Positions 1-6,114 of a stretch of 18,608 nucleotides of DNA are shown in pieces. The stretch's first letter is position 1. Every line of letters begins with the position of its first letter. The DNA is taken from the NCBI GenBank assembly GCA_946480685.1, contig CAMLLI010000004.1, positions 1 through 18,608 of the forward strand, written 5' to 3'. The stretch is from an uncultured Flammeovirgaceae bacterium (GTDB lineage Bacteria; Bacteroidota; Bacteroidia; Cytophagales; Cyclobacteriaceae). A program made the position numbers and the translations under genes. The notes beneath the pieces were generated by a model. That model did no database searches, was not told the origin of the DNA, and worked only from the letters and a program-made list of their open reading frames with translations.

Positions 1-1643
1 AGATCAATTCGGAATACGAAGACTATGTACCGGTGTTGAATGAACAGGAAACAGAATTGTTCTTTACCACCCGCAGAAGAGATGACAACTTGAACCAGAA
101 CGTGGCTGACGATAACAAGCCATGGGAAGATATATTCTTTGCTACCAAGCAAGGCAACACGTGGTCGTATGCCAAAAACATCGGCATGCCTGTAAACACA
201 CCCTATCACAACTCAAACCTCGGTTTGTCCGCGGATGGTAACACGCTGTTCATTTATATGGATGACGGTGGAGGAGATATATACTATAGCGAACGCACCA
301 ACGGTGTATGGAGCGAGCCGGTGCCAATGCCGGGTATTATCAACTCGAGCTTTGAAGAGAAATCTGTATCTATTTCGGCTGATGAAAAAACGTTATACTT
401 CTCCAGTAACCGACCTGGTGGATTTGGAGGACTCGATCTATACCGCGCTACCAAAGACAGCAAAGGAGAATGGTCAAACGTAAAGAACCTCGGCCCGAAG
501 ATCAACACAGACCAGGATGACGATGCTCCATTTATTGACTATGACCTGGTGACGCTATATTTCAGTAGCAAAGGTCATAAGGGAATGGGTGGTTTTGATG
601 TGTTCAAATCAACACTGGATGCAAAAGGTAACGAGTGGTCTGATCCGGAAAACCTTGGTTATCCAATCAATACCCCTGATAACGATATATACTTTGTATC
701 CTCTAAAGACAGCAAGCGCGCGTATTACTCTTCGGTTCGTGAAGATGGTATGGGCTATACTGATATATATATGATCACCATTCCCGATGGTCTTAAAAAT
801 CCTCAGCCGGCAGTTGCGAAAAATCCGGAGTCGCCAAAAGATACGGCACAGCAAACAACCGAAACACCTGTTGTTGCCAAGAACGAACCGAAGACGGATC
901 CTGTGGTAACAACACCAACGGAACCAAAGAATAATCCTACGAAAAACGAGCCGAAGACTGAACCTAAAACGGAACCCAAGACTGAGCCGAAGAAGGAACC
1001 TAAGAAACCAATCGTTCCGCTCAAGTATGTCGTAACGGTACTGGATGCTGCAGACAAATCGCCACTCGATGCCAAAGTAAAGCTGGTGGGCGCAAAGGAT
1101 AATGTTATTGTAGGATCAACATCACAAGGCAATGGTGTATACGAATTCACCATCAAGAATGCGCAGGGTAAAGATTACAGACTGTCGGTAGATCGCGATG
1201 GCTATGCATTCCAGAATATGAATGTAAAAATTCAGGGTGCTACTACTGAAGAGAAAGTAGTTACCCGCACCATAGAGTTGCGTAAACTTTCAGTGGGCGT
1301 TACTTCAATCCTACGCAATATTTACTTTGATTTCGATAAGGCTACATTTGAAACTGAGTCTTATACCGAACTCAATAAGCTCGAAGCGATGATGCGCACC
1401 AATAACAACATGACCATCGAGCTTGCCGGCCACACCGATGCTATCGGAACAAAAGCTTATAACATGTACCTCTCACAAAAACGTGCAGAGGCCGTGAAAG
1501 ATTATCTCACCAAAAAAGGTATCGATACCCGCAGGATCAAAGCGGTTGGCTATGGTAAAAGTAAACCACTTGCCAGCAACGATGACGAATCGGAAGGCCG
1601 CGAACTTAACCGCCGGGTAGAGTTTAAAGTTCTCTCGAATTAA
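1..1643 (+). CDS. PD40 / carboxypeptidase-regulatory-like / OmpA family envelope protein (5' truncated by window edge)
   Basis: The frame is open from base 3 (Ile-Asn-Ser-Glu-Tyr...) with no stop, so the gene begins left of the window; the GTG at 33 is only an internal codon. Domains in order: PD40/WD40-like beta-propeller repeats (to about 770; repeated 'LYFSSNRPGGFGG' and 'LYFSSKGHKGMGG' type blades), a Lys/Glu/Pro/Thr linker (about 790-1015), a carboxypeptidase-regulatory-like beta domain (about 1018-1280) and an OmpA C-terminal domain (about 1310-1640) with YFDFDKATF, GHTDAIG and NRRVEF, which normally binds peptidoglycan. The product probably sits in the periplasm or at the outer membrane, anchored to the cell wall. 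The propeller-CRD-OmpA order is like PorE of the type IX secretion system, but Bacteroidota carry many such proteins, so PorE identity is not claimed. A hairpin follows directly. Confidence 0.9.
   Translation, partial: INSEYEDYVPVLNEQETELFFTTRRRDDNLNQNVADDNKPWEDIFFATKQGNTWSYAKNIGMPVNTPYHNSNLGLSADGNTLFIYMDDGGGDIYYSERTNGVWSEPVPMPGIINSSFEEKSVSISADEKTLYFSSNRPGGFGGLDLYRATKDSKGEWSNVKNLGPKINTDQDDDAPFIDYDLVTLYFSSKGHKGMGGFDVFKSTLDAKGNEWSDPENLGYPINTPDNDIYFVSSKDSKRAYYSSVREDGMGYTDIYMITIPDGLKNPQPAVAKNPESPKDTAQQTTETPVVAKNEPKTDPVVTTPTEPKNNPTKNEPKTEPKTEPKTEPKKEPKKPIVPLKYVVTVLDAADKSPLDAKVKLVGAKDNVIVGSTSQGNGVYEFTIKNAQGKDYRLSVDRDGYAFQNMNVKIQGATTEEKVVTRTIELRKLSVGVTSILRNIYFDFDKATFETESYTELNKLEAMMRTNNNMTIELAGHTDAIGTKAYNMYLSQKRAEAVKDYLTKKGIDTRRIKAVGYGKSKPLASNDDESEGRELNRRVEFKVLSN
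948..1007 (+). repeat. Tandem 12-bp coding repeat (EPKT/EPKK, five units)
   Basis: Five consecutive 12-base units encode EPKT, EPKT, EPKT, EPKK and EPKK, varying mainly at third codon positions (gag ccg aag act, gaa cct aaa acg, ...). Related single units occur just upstream (about 880-930). This is the flexible linker between the propeller and the CRD domain; synonymous divergence between the units suggests it is old rather than a recent slippage product. Confidence 0.85.
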
Positions 1644-1648
1644 TTGGA

Positions 1649-1714
1649 CTGTTAATCGTTATCCGTTACACGTTATCCGAAAAGAGGAAACGAATAACGG
1701 ATAACGGTTAACAG
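1649..1714 (+). repeat. Long hairpin of inverted CGTTATCCG units between the OmpA gene and ubiE
   Basis: Two 20-base arms (1649-1668 and 1695-1714) pair along their whole length with a single U-G wobble at 1656/1707. After a 2+2 internal loop, a further CGTT/AACG stem (1671-1674 with 1689-1692) continues inward. The arms are built from repeated units: CGTTATCCG at 1657-1665 and 1671-1679, and inverted copies CGAATAACG at 1691-1699 and CGGATAACG at 1698-1706. It starts 6 bases after the upstream stop codon, so it may end or protect that transcript, but the following ATTTCATTCC is a poor U-tract. It may instead be a dispersed intergenic repeat. Confidence 0.8.
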
Positions 1715-1716
1715 AT

Positions 1717-1747
1717 TTCATTCCTATCATCAAACCATCTACCTTCG
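1717..1747 (+). promoter_or_regulatory. Probable ubiE promoter (Bacteroidota -7 TACCTTCG)
   Basis: TACCTTCG at 1740-1747 matches the TAnnTTTG -7 consensus at all but one base. A TTC at 1717-1719, 20 bases upstream, is a weak stand-in for the -33 TTG. The start codon of ubiE follows 21 bases after the -7 element. The element lies immediately after the hairpin at 1649-1714. Confidence 0.45.
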
Positions 1748-1768
1748 TCCCGGTTTATTACAGGTACG

Positions 1769-2488
1769 ATGGTAGTTCCGTATAAAGAAGAAAACACTGG
1801 CAAGAAGGAGCAGGTAGCGAAGATGTTTGACAACATCAGTCATCGCTATGATTTTCTTAATCATTTTCTCAGTCTTGGTATTGATAAAGGCTGGCGCAAA
1901 AAAGCTATACAACACCTCAAACCGTTTAAGCCAAAACAATTACTGGATGTAGCTACGGGTACGGGTGACTTCGCCATACAGGCGCTTACACTGAACCCTG
2001 ACAAGATCATTGGCATTGATATTTCGGCAGGGATGCTGGAAGTAGGGAAGAAGAAAGTGGCGGAGAGACGCCTGGCTGATCGTATTGAACTGCAACTCGG
2101 TGATTCTGAAAATATTCCCTTTGCCGACAATACATTTGATGCTGTGACCGTTGCGTTTGGCGTTCGTAATTTCGAGAACCTGGAGCGTGGTCTTCGTGAA
2201 ATTTATCGCGTATTGAAGCCCGGAGGTCAGTTAGTAGTGCTCGAATTTTCAAGGCCGCGAAAATTTCCTTTCAGGCAGGTATATAATTTTTATTTTAAAT
2301 TCGTTTTGCCTAAGATCGGTAGAGCGGTATCCAGTGATAAAGCTGCTTATACGTATCTGCCGGAATCTGTAGAGGCTTTTCCGGATGGTGAAAATTTTCT
2401 TCACATCCTTAATATTGTTGGATTTAAACATGCGAAATGCAGAACACTCACATTTGGAGTAAGCTCAATCTATACCGGCTCAAAGTAA
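1769..2488 (+). CDS. ubiE: Demethylmenaquinone methyltransferase (UbiE/MenG)
   Basis: This SAM-dependent C-methyltransferase converts demethylmenaquinone to menaquinone, the last step of the quinone pathway in organisms that respire with menaquinone; Bacteroidota generally do, so the MenG role is expected. The 239-residue length is normal. Visible hallmarks: the UbiE signature YDFLNHFLSLGIDKGWR (residues 27-43), SAM motif I LLDVATGTGDF (58-68), the acidic motif IGIDIS (81-86), and the second UbiE signature beginning RNFENLERGLREIYRVLKPG (133-152). The ATG at 1769 lies close behind a plausible -7 element and has no Shine-Dalgarno sequence. The 3' end overlaps the next gene, porT, by 52 bases in another frame, so the two are almost certainly cotranscribed. 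Confidence 0.96.
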   Translation: MVVPYKEENTGKKEQVAKMFDNISHRYDFLNHFLSLGIDKGWRKKAIQHLKPFKPKQLLDVATGTGDFAIQALTLNPDKIIGIDISAGMLEVGKKKVAERRLADRIELQLGDSENIPFADNTFDAVTVAFGVRNFENLERGLREIYRVLKPGGQLVVLEFSRPRKFPFRQVYNFYFKFVLPKIGRAVSSDKAAYTYLPESVEAFPDGENFLHILNIVGFKHAKCRTLTFGVSSIYTGSK

Positions 2489-3180
2489 TCTTTGCTGTTA
2501 CCATCATGCTATGCGCAGGCATAGCGCACGCGCAGGTACAGCGCACTACACGCTGGGTACAAAAGAATAACCCCAACTATGACGATCGAAAACTGACGTA
2601 TGGTTTTCTTATAGGGCTGCATACTTCTACGTATCAGTTACAATATTCCGACCAGTTTGTTACGCCTAAATTCGATACCGTTCACTCGGTAGTGGGCGCA
2701 TGGTCAGCAGGTTTCTCATTGGGGTTTATTGTGAACTATAGACTCGATGACCAACTCGATCTGCGGTTAACACCCAAGGTTGGATTCTACGAACATAAGA
2801 TCAGCTATAACTATACGGATGATACTCCACGCGATGACCAGTTAGTGGAGAGTACCATGGTTGAGTTTCCGGTATTGTTGAAGTATAAATCGCAGCGCAG
2901 AGGTAATGTACGTATGTATATGATTGGTGGCGTGGTGCCTGCACTCGAAGCTTCCGGTAAAAAGAAAACCGAAGAGCGTGAACTGGGTATAAGAACCTCC
3001 AACATCAGTCTGGATGCCGGCTTCGGTTTCGATCTATACTATCCGCTGTTCAAGTTCTCTCCGGAGATACGCTTCTCGCGCGGGATCGTAAATATGCTTG
3101 ATCGCACAACCGATGCATACGGTGCTCCGTTGAAACGTATCAACACGAATACAGTAACCCTGTATCTTCTCTTCCAGTAA
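2437..3180 (+). CDS. porT: PorT-family outer-membrane beta-barrel protein (type IX secretion)
   Basis: 247 residues with an N-terminal signal peptide: a hydrophobic stretch at about residues 15-31 and a likely cleavage after Ala-His-Ala (residue 32). The rest is an alternating beta pattern typical of small 8-stranded barrels, with Gly/Tyr-rich strands and an aromatic C-terminus (TLYLLFQ). Length, the WVQKNNPNYDDRK start of the mature protein and the overall pattern match PorT/SprT, which in Porphyromonas and Flavobacterium is needed for type IX secretion of proteases and gliding adhesins. The start at 2437 lies inside the ubiE 3' end; the next in-frame ATG (2506) would cut the signal peptide, so 2437 is preferred. 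No other secretion (por/gld/spr) gene was recognised here, except possibly the upstream OmpA protein. A generic barrel of this fold is the alternative. Confidence 0.85.
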   Translation: MQNTHIWSKLNLYRLKVIFAVTIMLCAGIAHAQVQRTTRWVQKNNPNYDDRKLTYGFLIGLHTSTYQLQYSDQFVTPKFDTVHSVVGAWSAGFSLGFIVNYRLDDQLDLRLTPKVGFYEHKISYNYTDDTPRDDQLVESTMVEFPVLLKYKSQRRGNVRMYMIGGVVPALEASGKKKTEERELGIRTSNISLDAGFGFDLYYPLFKFSPEIRFSRGIVNMLDRTTDAYGAPLKRINTNTVTLYLLFQ

Positions 3181-3193
3181 CTATATATAGTTA
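3178..3193. repeat. Perfect 16-bp palindrome across the porT stop / SDR start junction
   Basis: TAACTATATATAGTTA is a perfect palindrome running from the porT stop codon to the first base of the SDR start codon. It has no U-tract and is very AT-rich, so it is not a terminator; it may be a small operator or chance. Confidence 0.5.
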
Positions 3194-3948
3194 TGCGAAA
3201 ACGAATTGCTTTGATCACCGGAGCTACATCCGGTATTGGTGAAGCCACGGCAAGGCTATTGGCCGCGAATAACTTTAACCTGATACTGTGTGGTCGCCGG
3301 CAAGACAGGTTGGACAAGCTCGAGGCCGAGTTGAGTAAAGCTGCATCGATCACTACACTTTCGTTTGATGTGCGCGACCAGCAAGCTGTAGCAAGTGCTA
3401 TAGCATCTCTGCCGGATGCGTGGAAGAGTATAGATGTACTGGTGAATAATGCAGGTAATGCGCATGGTCTTGATCCCATTCAGAACGGAAGCATAGAAGA
3501 CTGGGATGCCATGATTGACATCAACGTTAAAGGACTTCTCTATGTATCGAAGGCTGTATTGCCTGTGATGACCGAGCGGAAATCAGGACATATTATCAAC
3601 CTCGGATCGATAGCCGGTAAGGAAGTATATCCGAATGGTAATGTATACTGCGCCAGTAAATTTGCTGTAGATGCGCTTACACGTGGTATGCGCATAGATC
3701 TGAATGCGTTCGGAATAAAGGTAACTTCGATAAATCCTGGAATGGTTGAGACAGAATTCTCGGTTGTGCGATTCAAGGGCGATAAAGAAAAAGCCGATTT
3801 GACCTACAAAGGACTCACGCCTCTTACGGGTAAAGATATAGCGGATATTATTTTATATGTACTGCAGGCACCACCTCATGTGCAGCTTGCTGATATAACG
3901 GTTTTTCCAACGGCACAGGCCAGCAGCACCGTGGTGAAACGGAACTAG
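3193..3948 (+). CDS. SDR family NAD(P)-dependent oxidoreductase (YdfG-like)
   Basis: A classical short-chain dehydrogenase/reductase of 251 residues. It has the nucleotide-binding TGATSGIG (9-16), a basic C-G-R-R after beta-2 (33-36) that suggests NADP(H) preference, NNAG (85-88), and the catalytic set Asn111, Ser139, Tyr152 and Lys156 (YCASK). The overall sequence resembles the YdfG-type 3-hydroxy acid dehydrogenases (serine, 3-hydroxyisobutyrate and malonic-semialdehyde-type substrates), but substrate cannot be read from the sequence. It starts 12 bases after porT and has no evident promoter of its own, so it is likely the last gene of the ubiE-porT-SDR unit. It converges with the hydrolase gene across an 18-bp gap with no clear terminator. 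Confidence 0.92.
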   Translation: MRKRIALITGATSGIGEATARLLAANNFNLILCGRRQDRLDKLEAELSKAASITTLSFDVRDQQAVASAIASLPDAWKSIDVLVNNAGNAHGLDPIQNGSIEDWDAMIDINVKGLLYVSKAVLPVMTERKSGHIINLGSIAGKEVYPNGNVYCASKFAVDALTRGMRIDLNAFGIKVTSINPGMVETEFSVVRFKGDKEKADLTYKGLTPLTGKDIADIILYVLQAPPHVQLADITVFPTAQASSTVVKRN

Positions 3949-3966
3949 ACTCCGCGGTATATTATA

Positions 3967-4623
3967 CTATATAAACTTCAGCAGGGTAGGAGCATCGATA
4001 TCATGCTTGCCTTCAAATTCGATCAACGTAGGTTCAATGCCTAACGTGGATGAAACGGATTTCATTTCCGTAAAGCGCGTGTCGTTTAAGAACGGATCAG
4101 ACTTTCCGTATACCAGGTATGTCTCCTTGTCTTTTAGTATAGACGCGCTTTCGTTGAAGTTCATGTCGGGAGGAAATATACCGGCCCATAAGATCAATCG
4201 CTGAAAGTTTACATGGCCATGCGTTACCCAACGTGAAACGGTTGCTGATCCTTGTGAAAAACCCAGCATGGTTACCTGTATATCTATACCAGCCGGAATC
4301 TCTTTATGATAGAGTGCATCCAGATAAGCTATATAGTTGTCGATATCCATCATTCGGTTTTCTTTTGTCATCCATGTAGCTCCGACACGATTGTTGCCAC
4401 TTTGCATGCGCGATGTTACATCCTCCAGGTAAAAACGCGATAGCGCTTCCGGAGCGATAACGCATACATTGTGAGCCTCCAATACTTTGAATTTCTGAAT
4501 GAAATATTGGGCGAGCTGCCCGTAGCCATGTAATACAAACCATATCTGCCGTGTAGCGGGTGTAAGTGTACCCAGTTTATAGTAACGCGCGCGGCAGTTG
4601 AATGAGAGTTCCTGTTGTTCCAT
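3967..4623 (-). CDS. Alpha/beta hydrolase, phospholipase/carboxylesterase type
   Basis: A small single-domain cytosolic serine hydrolase of 218 residues without signal peptide. It shows the oxyanion-hole segment LHGYG (31-35), the nucleophile elbow GFSQGSA with Ser123, and likely triad partners Asp176 (GKSDP) and His207 (GKHDID). GFSQG and the length fit the YpfH / carboxylesterase 2 family, which cleaves short esters or thioesters; the natural substrate is unknown. The ATG at 4623 is preceded by TACCTTTC (4629-4636), a near-consensus -7 element that directly abuts the terminator of the upstream gene, so it appears to be transcribed on its own. Confidence 0.88.
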   Translation of the reverse strand: MEQQELSFNCRARYYKLGTLTPATRQIWFVLHGYGQLAQYFIQKFKVLEAHNVCVIAPEALSRFYLEDVTSRMQSGNNRVGATWMTKENRMMDIDNYIAYLDALYHKEIPAGIDIQVTMLGFSQGSATVSRWVTHGHVNFQRLILWAGIFPPDMNFNESASILKDKETYLVYGKSDPFLNDTRFTEMKSVSSTLGIEPTLIEFEGKHDIDAPTLLKFI

Positions 4624-4628
4624 ACTAT

Positions 4629-4636
4629 GAAAGGTA
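4629..4636 (-). promoter_or_regulatory. Possible -7 promoter element of the hydrolase gene
   Basis: On the minus strand this reads TACCTTTC, one base off TAnnTTTG and 5 bases upstream of the ATG, which would give a leaderless or nearly leaderless mRNA. No TTG is found at the -33 position because the terminator hairpin occupies it, so the call is tentative. Confidence 0.3.
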
Positions 4637-4641
4637 TAAAT

Positions 4642-4671
4642 AAAAAAGCCTTCCCGCAGGGAAGGCTTTTT
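4642..4671 (-). terminator. Intrinsic terminator after the small secreted protein gene
   Basis: A perfect 8-bp GC-rich stem GCCTTCCC / GGGAAGGC (4648-4655 and 4659-4666) with a 3-base loop, flanked by A6 and T5. The minus-strand transcript ends in a U-tract, so it terminates the gene at 4694-5113. The symmetric flanks would allow it to act on the plus strand too, although no plus-strand gene runs into it. Confidence 0.93.
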
Positions 4672-4693
4672 CTATGATGACGATAGTTAAATC

Positions 4694-5113
4694 TTATCGT
4701 TTAAAACCAAGTGCGCTACCTCCGCAATAGGAAGTGGAACCATCAAATGTATACTGGATATAGTATATACCGGTGGTGTTGCAAGGGTATGCTATAGCCG
4801 AGATAAACTGACCGTTTACTTTGCTGGTAGCAACTTTGTTACGGTTTGAATCAAAGAGACTCACCACGATACCATCGGTTGGTTCTTTTGGTGCGCAGAT
4901 GTTGATCATATACTGTGTGCCTTTGGTGAACACATAAGAATACTCAACAAAATCTTTTCCTCCCTTTTCAATTTTATAGCTTTTCAAAAAATTGAAGCCC
5001 GCTGCCAGCTTAGGGATACACTGGTTGCTCATAGCTTCAGAGTTGCACTGTCCGATAACATCTAACGTGCTTAGAACGCATACGGATAGAGCAATGAGTA
5101 TTAACTTTTTCAT
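4694..5113 (-). CDS. Small secreted cysteine-containing protein, function unknown
   Basis: 139 residues with a clear signal peptide (MKKLILIALSVCVLS...), likely cleaved near Val-Ile-Gly/Gln-Cys at residues 21-22; the Cys at 23 is preceded by Gln, so it is not a lipobox. The mature part has five cysteines (23, 32, 73, 111, 130) and alternating beta-type segments such as TGIYYIQYTF and GIVVSLFDS, resembling the beta-sandwich of PPC-like (pre-peptidase C-terminal) domains; this fold suggestion is an inference. It lies 27 bases after the lipoprotein gene and ends at a strong terminator, so it is probably the second gene of that transcript. I do not recognise the family. Confidence 0.75.
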   Translation of the reverse strand: MKKLILIALSVCVLSTLDVIGQCNSEAMSNQCIPKLAAGFNFLKSYKIEKGGKDFVEYSYVFTKGTQYMINICAPKEPTDGIVVSLFDSNRNKVATSKVNGQFISAIAYPCNTTGIYYIQYTFDGSTSYCGGSALGFKR

Positions 5114-5140
5114 AGTGCAAATAAAATTATACTTGGCTTT

Positions 5141-6046
5141 TTATGCTATTATCTTGTTTCTGATAGAAGATGTTGCAGCGCTGATGCTGGCTATGTCTTC
5201 CGGTGTTATTTCAATGGTACTTGTACTGTTGTCCTTAATTACCATTACACCGTCAACAACTTCAAAAGTGGATTCTTTATAGGTATAAGTAATCTTTACT
5301 TTATCGTATATCTTCTTCAACTCTTCCATGTCTTTCAACAATGATGCCATATTCTGGTCAGTGTCTTTATAGAAGGAGAGAAGCAGCATAATGTTTTCAA
5401 GAATGATTTTCTGCTCACCGATTGTTTCTTTCAATTGCTGGTTACCAGGATTAGCAGATGCTACACCACATGTAATGTGAAGTGCTTCCAACCATCCGCC
5501 AGTGAGGAATAACACGCTGAGGTTTGCACGATCTTGTGTCTGAAGATAGCTGTTGATCGTGTTGAAGTTCTGTGTTGTGATCAGCAAAAGTGAATCGAGG
5601 TTTTTGCTGTTGGTAGCCAAACGGCCGATGGTTTCGATATCAAAGAACTGACCGATGCTTAAACCGTTCGCAAGTTCTTTAATGGACGCCATATACTTTA
5701 CACCATCCTGATTCTGTTCATAGATGTTGGTATAGCCGAGGTCTGTACCATAGATACCAAGGTTAAGCGCCTTTTTATAGTTGCTGTTATACTTGAATGT
5801 ATTATCAGGTGAATTCAGGAACGTTGGATTGTATTTCTTACCTGACTCTTTCAGTAATACTGAAATTTCCAACGGGCTGGGTATCTGCTGCAGAATGTCG
5901 CCGATAACTTCTTTGGAAATAGGTGTACCCTCCGAAGTGGCGGTAGTGTCTGGCTTGTCTTCTGTGAAAATGGGCTCATCCGTTTTCTTACCGCATCCAG
6001 CGACTGTAAAGAGTGCCAGGATCAACCCGATAAGTAGTATTCTCAT
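5141..6046 (-). CDS. Putative lipoprotein, function unknown
   Basis: 301 residues beginning with a lipoprotein signal: a hydrophobic stretch, then lipobox Val-Ala-Gly-Cys with Cys18 as the lipidated residue. The Lys-Lys-Thr-Asp-Glu that follows is charged, vaguely like the surface-export signals of some Bacteroidota lipoproteins; this is a guess. The rest is mostly helical without a recognisable enzyme motif; a C-terminal segment (about 240-300) has several short beta-like stretches. The ATG at 6046 lies 21 bases after a near-perfect promoter. It follows the ABC transporter gene on the same strand (68-bp gap), so transport-related work in the periplasm is possible, but the separate promoter argues against obligate coexpression. 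Confidence 0.75.
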   Translation of the reverse strand: MRILLIGLILALFTVAGCGKKTDEPIFTEDKPDTTATSEGTPISKEVIGDILQQIPSPLEISVLLKESGKKYNPTFLNSPDNTFKYNSNYKKALNLGIYGTDLGYTNIYEQNQDGVKYMASIKELANGLSIGQFFDIETIGRLATNSKNLDSLLLITTQNFNTINSYLQTQDRANLSVLFLTGGWLEALHITCGVASANPGNQQLKETIGEQKIILENIMLLLSFYKDTDQNMASLLKDMEELKKIYDKVKITYTYKESTFEVVDGVMVIKDNSTSTIEITPEDIASISAATSSIRNKIIA

Positions 6047-6067
6047 AGATATAAAATTATACAGTTA

Positions 6068-6097
6068 CAAAGTTAAAAATTAAGCATTCAGTGCCAA
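6068..6097 (-). promoter_or_regulatory. Bacteroidota-type promoter of the lipoprotein operon
   Basis: On the minus strand TTG (complement of 6095-6097, within TTTTTGG) is followed after exactly 19 bases by TAACTTTG (complement of 6068-6075), a full match to TAnnTTTG with standard spacing. The start codon follows 21 bases later, giving a short leader. Confidence 0.75.
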
Positions 6098-6114
6098 AAA
6101 GTTACGTTGTTGCT

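Noticed and set aside
803..1156. Minus-strand 117-aa frame rich in Gly-Ser-Val-Phe repeats
   Set aside because: It is the antisense of the EPKT tandem linker of the OmpA protein and has no family features.
3949..3966. Possible terminator in the convergent SDR/hydrolase gap
   Set aside because: The 18 bp are AT-rich but form no stable GC stem followed by a U-tract.
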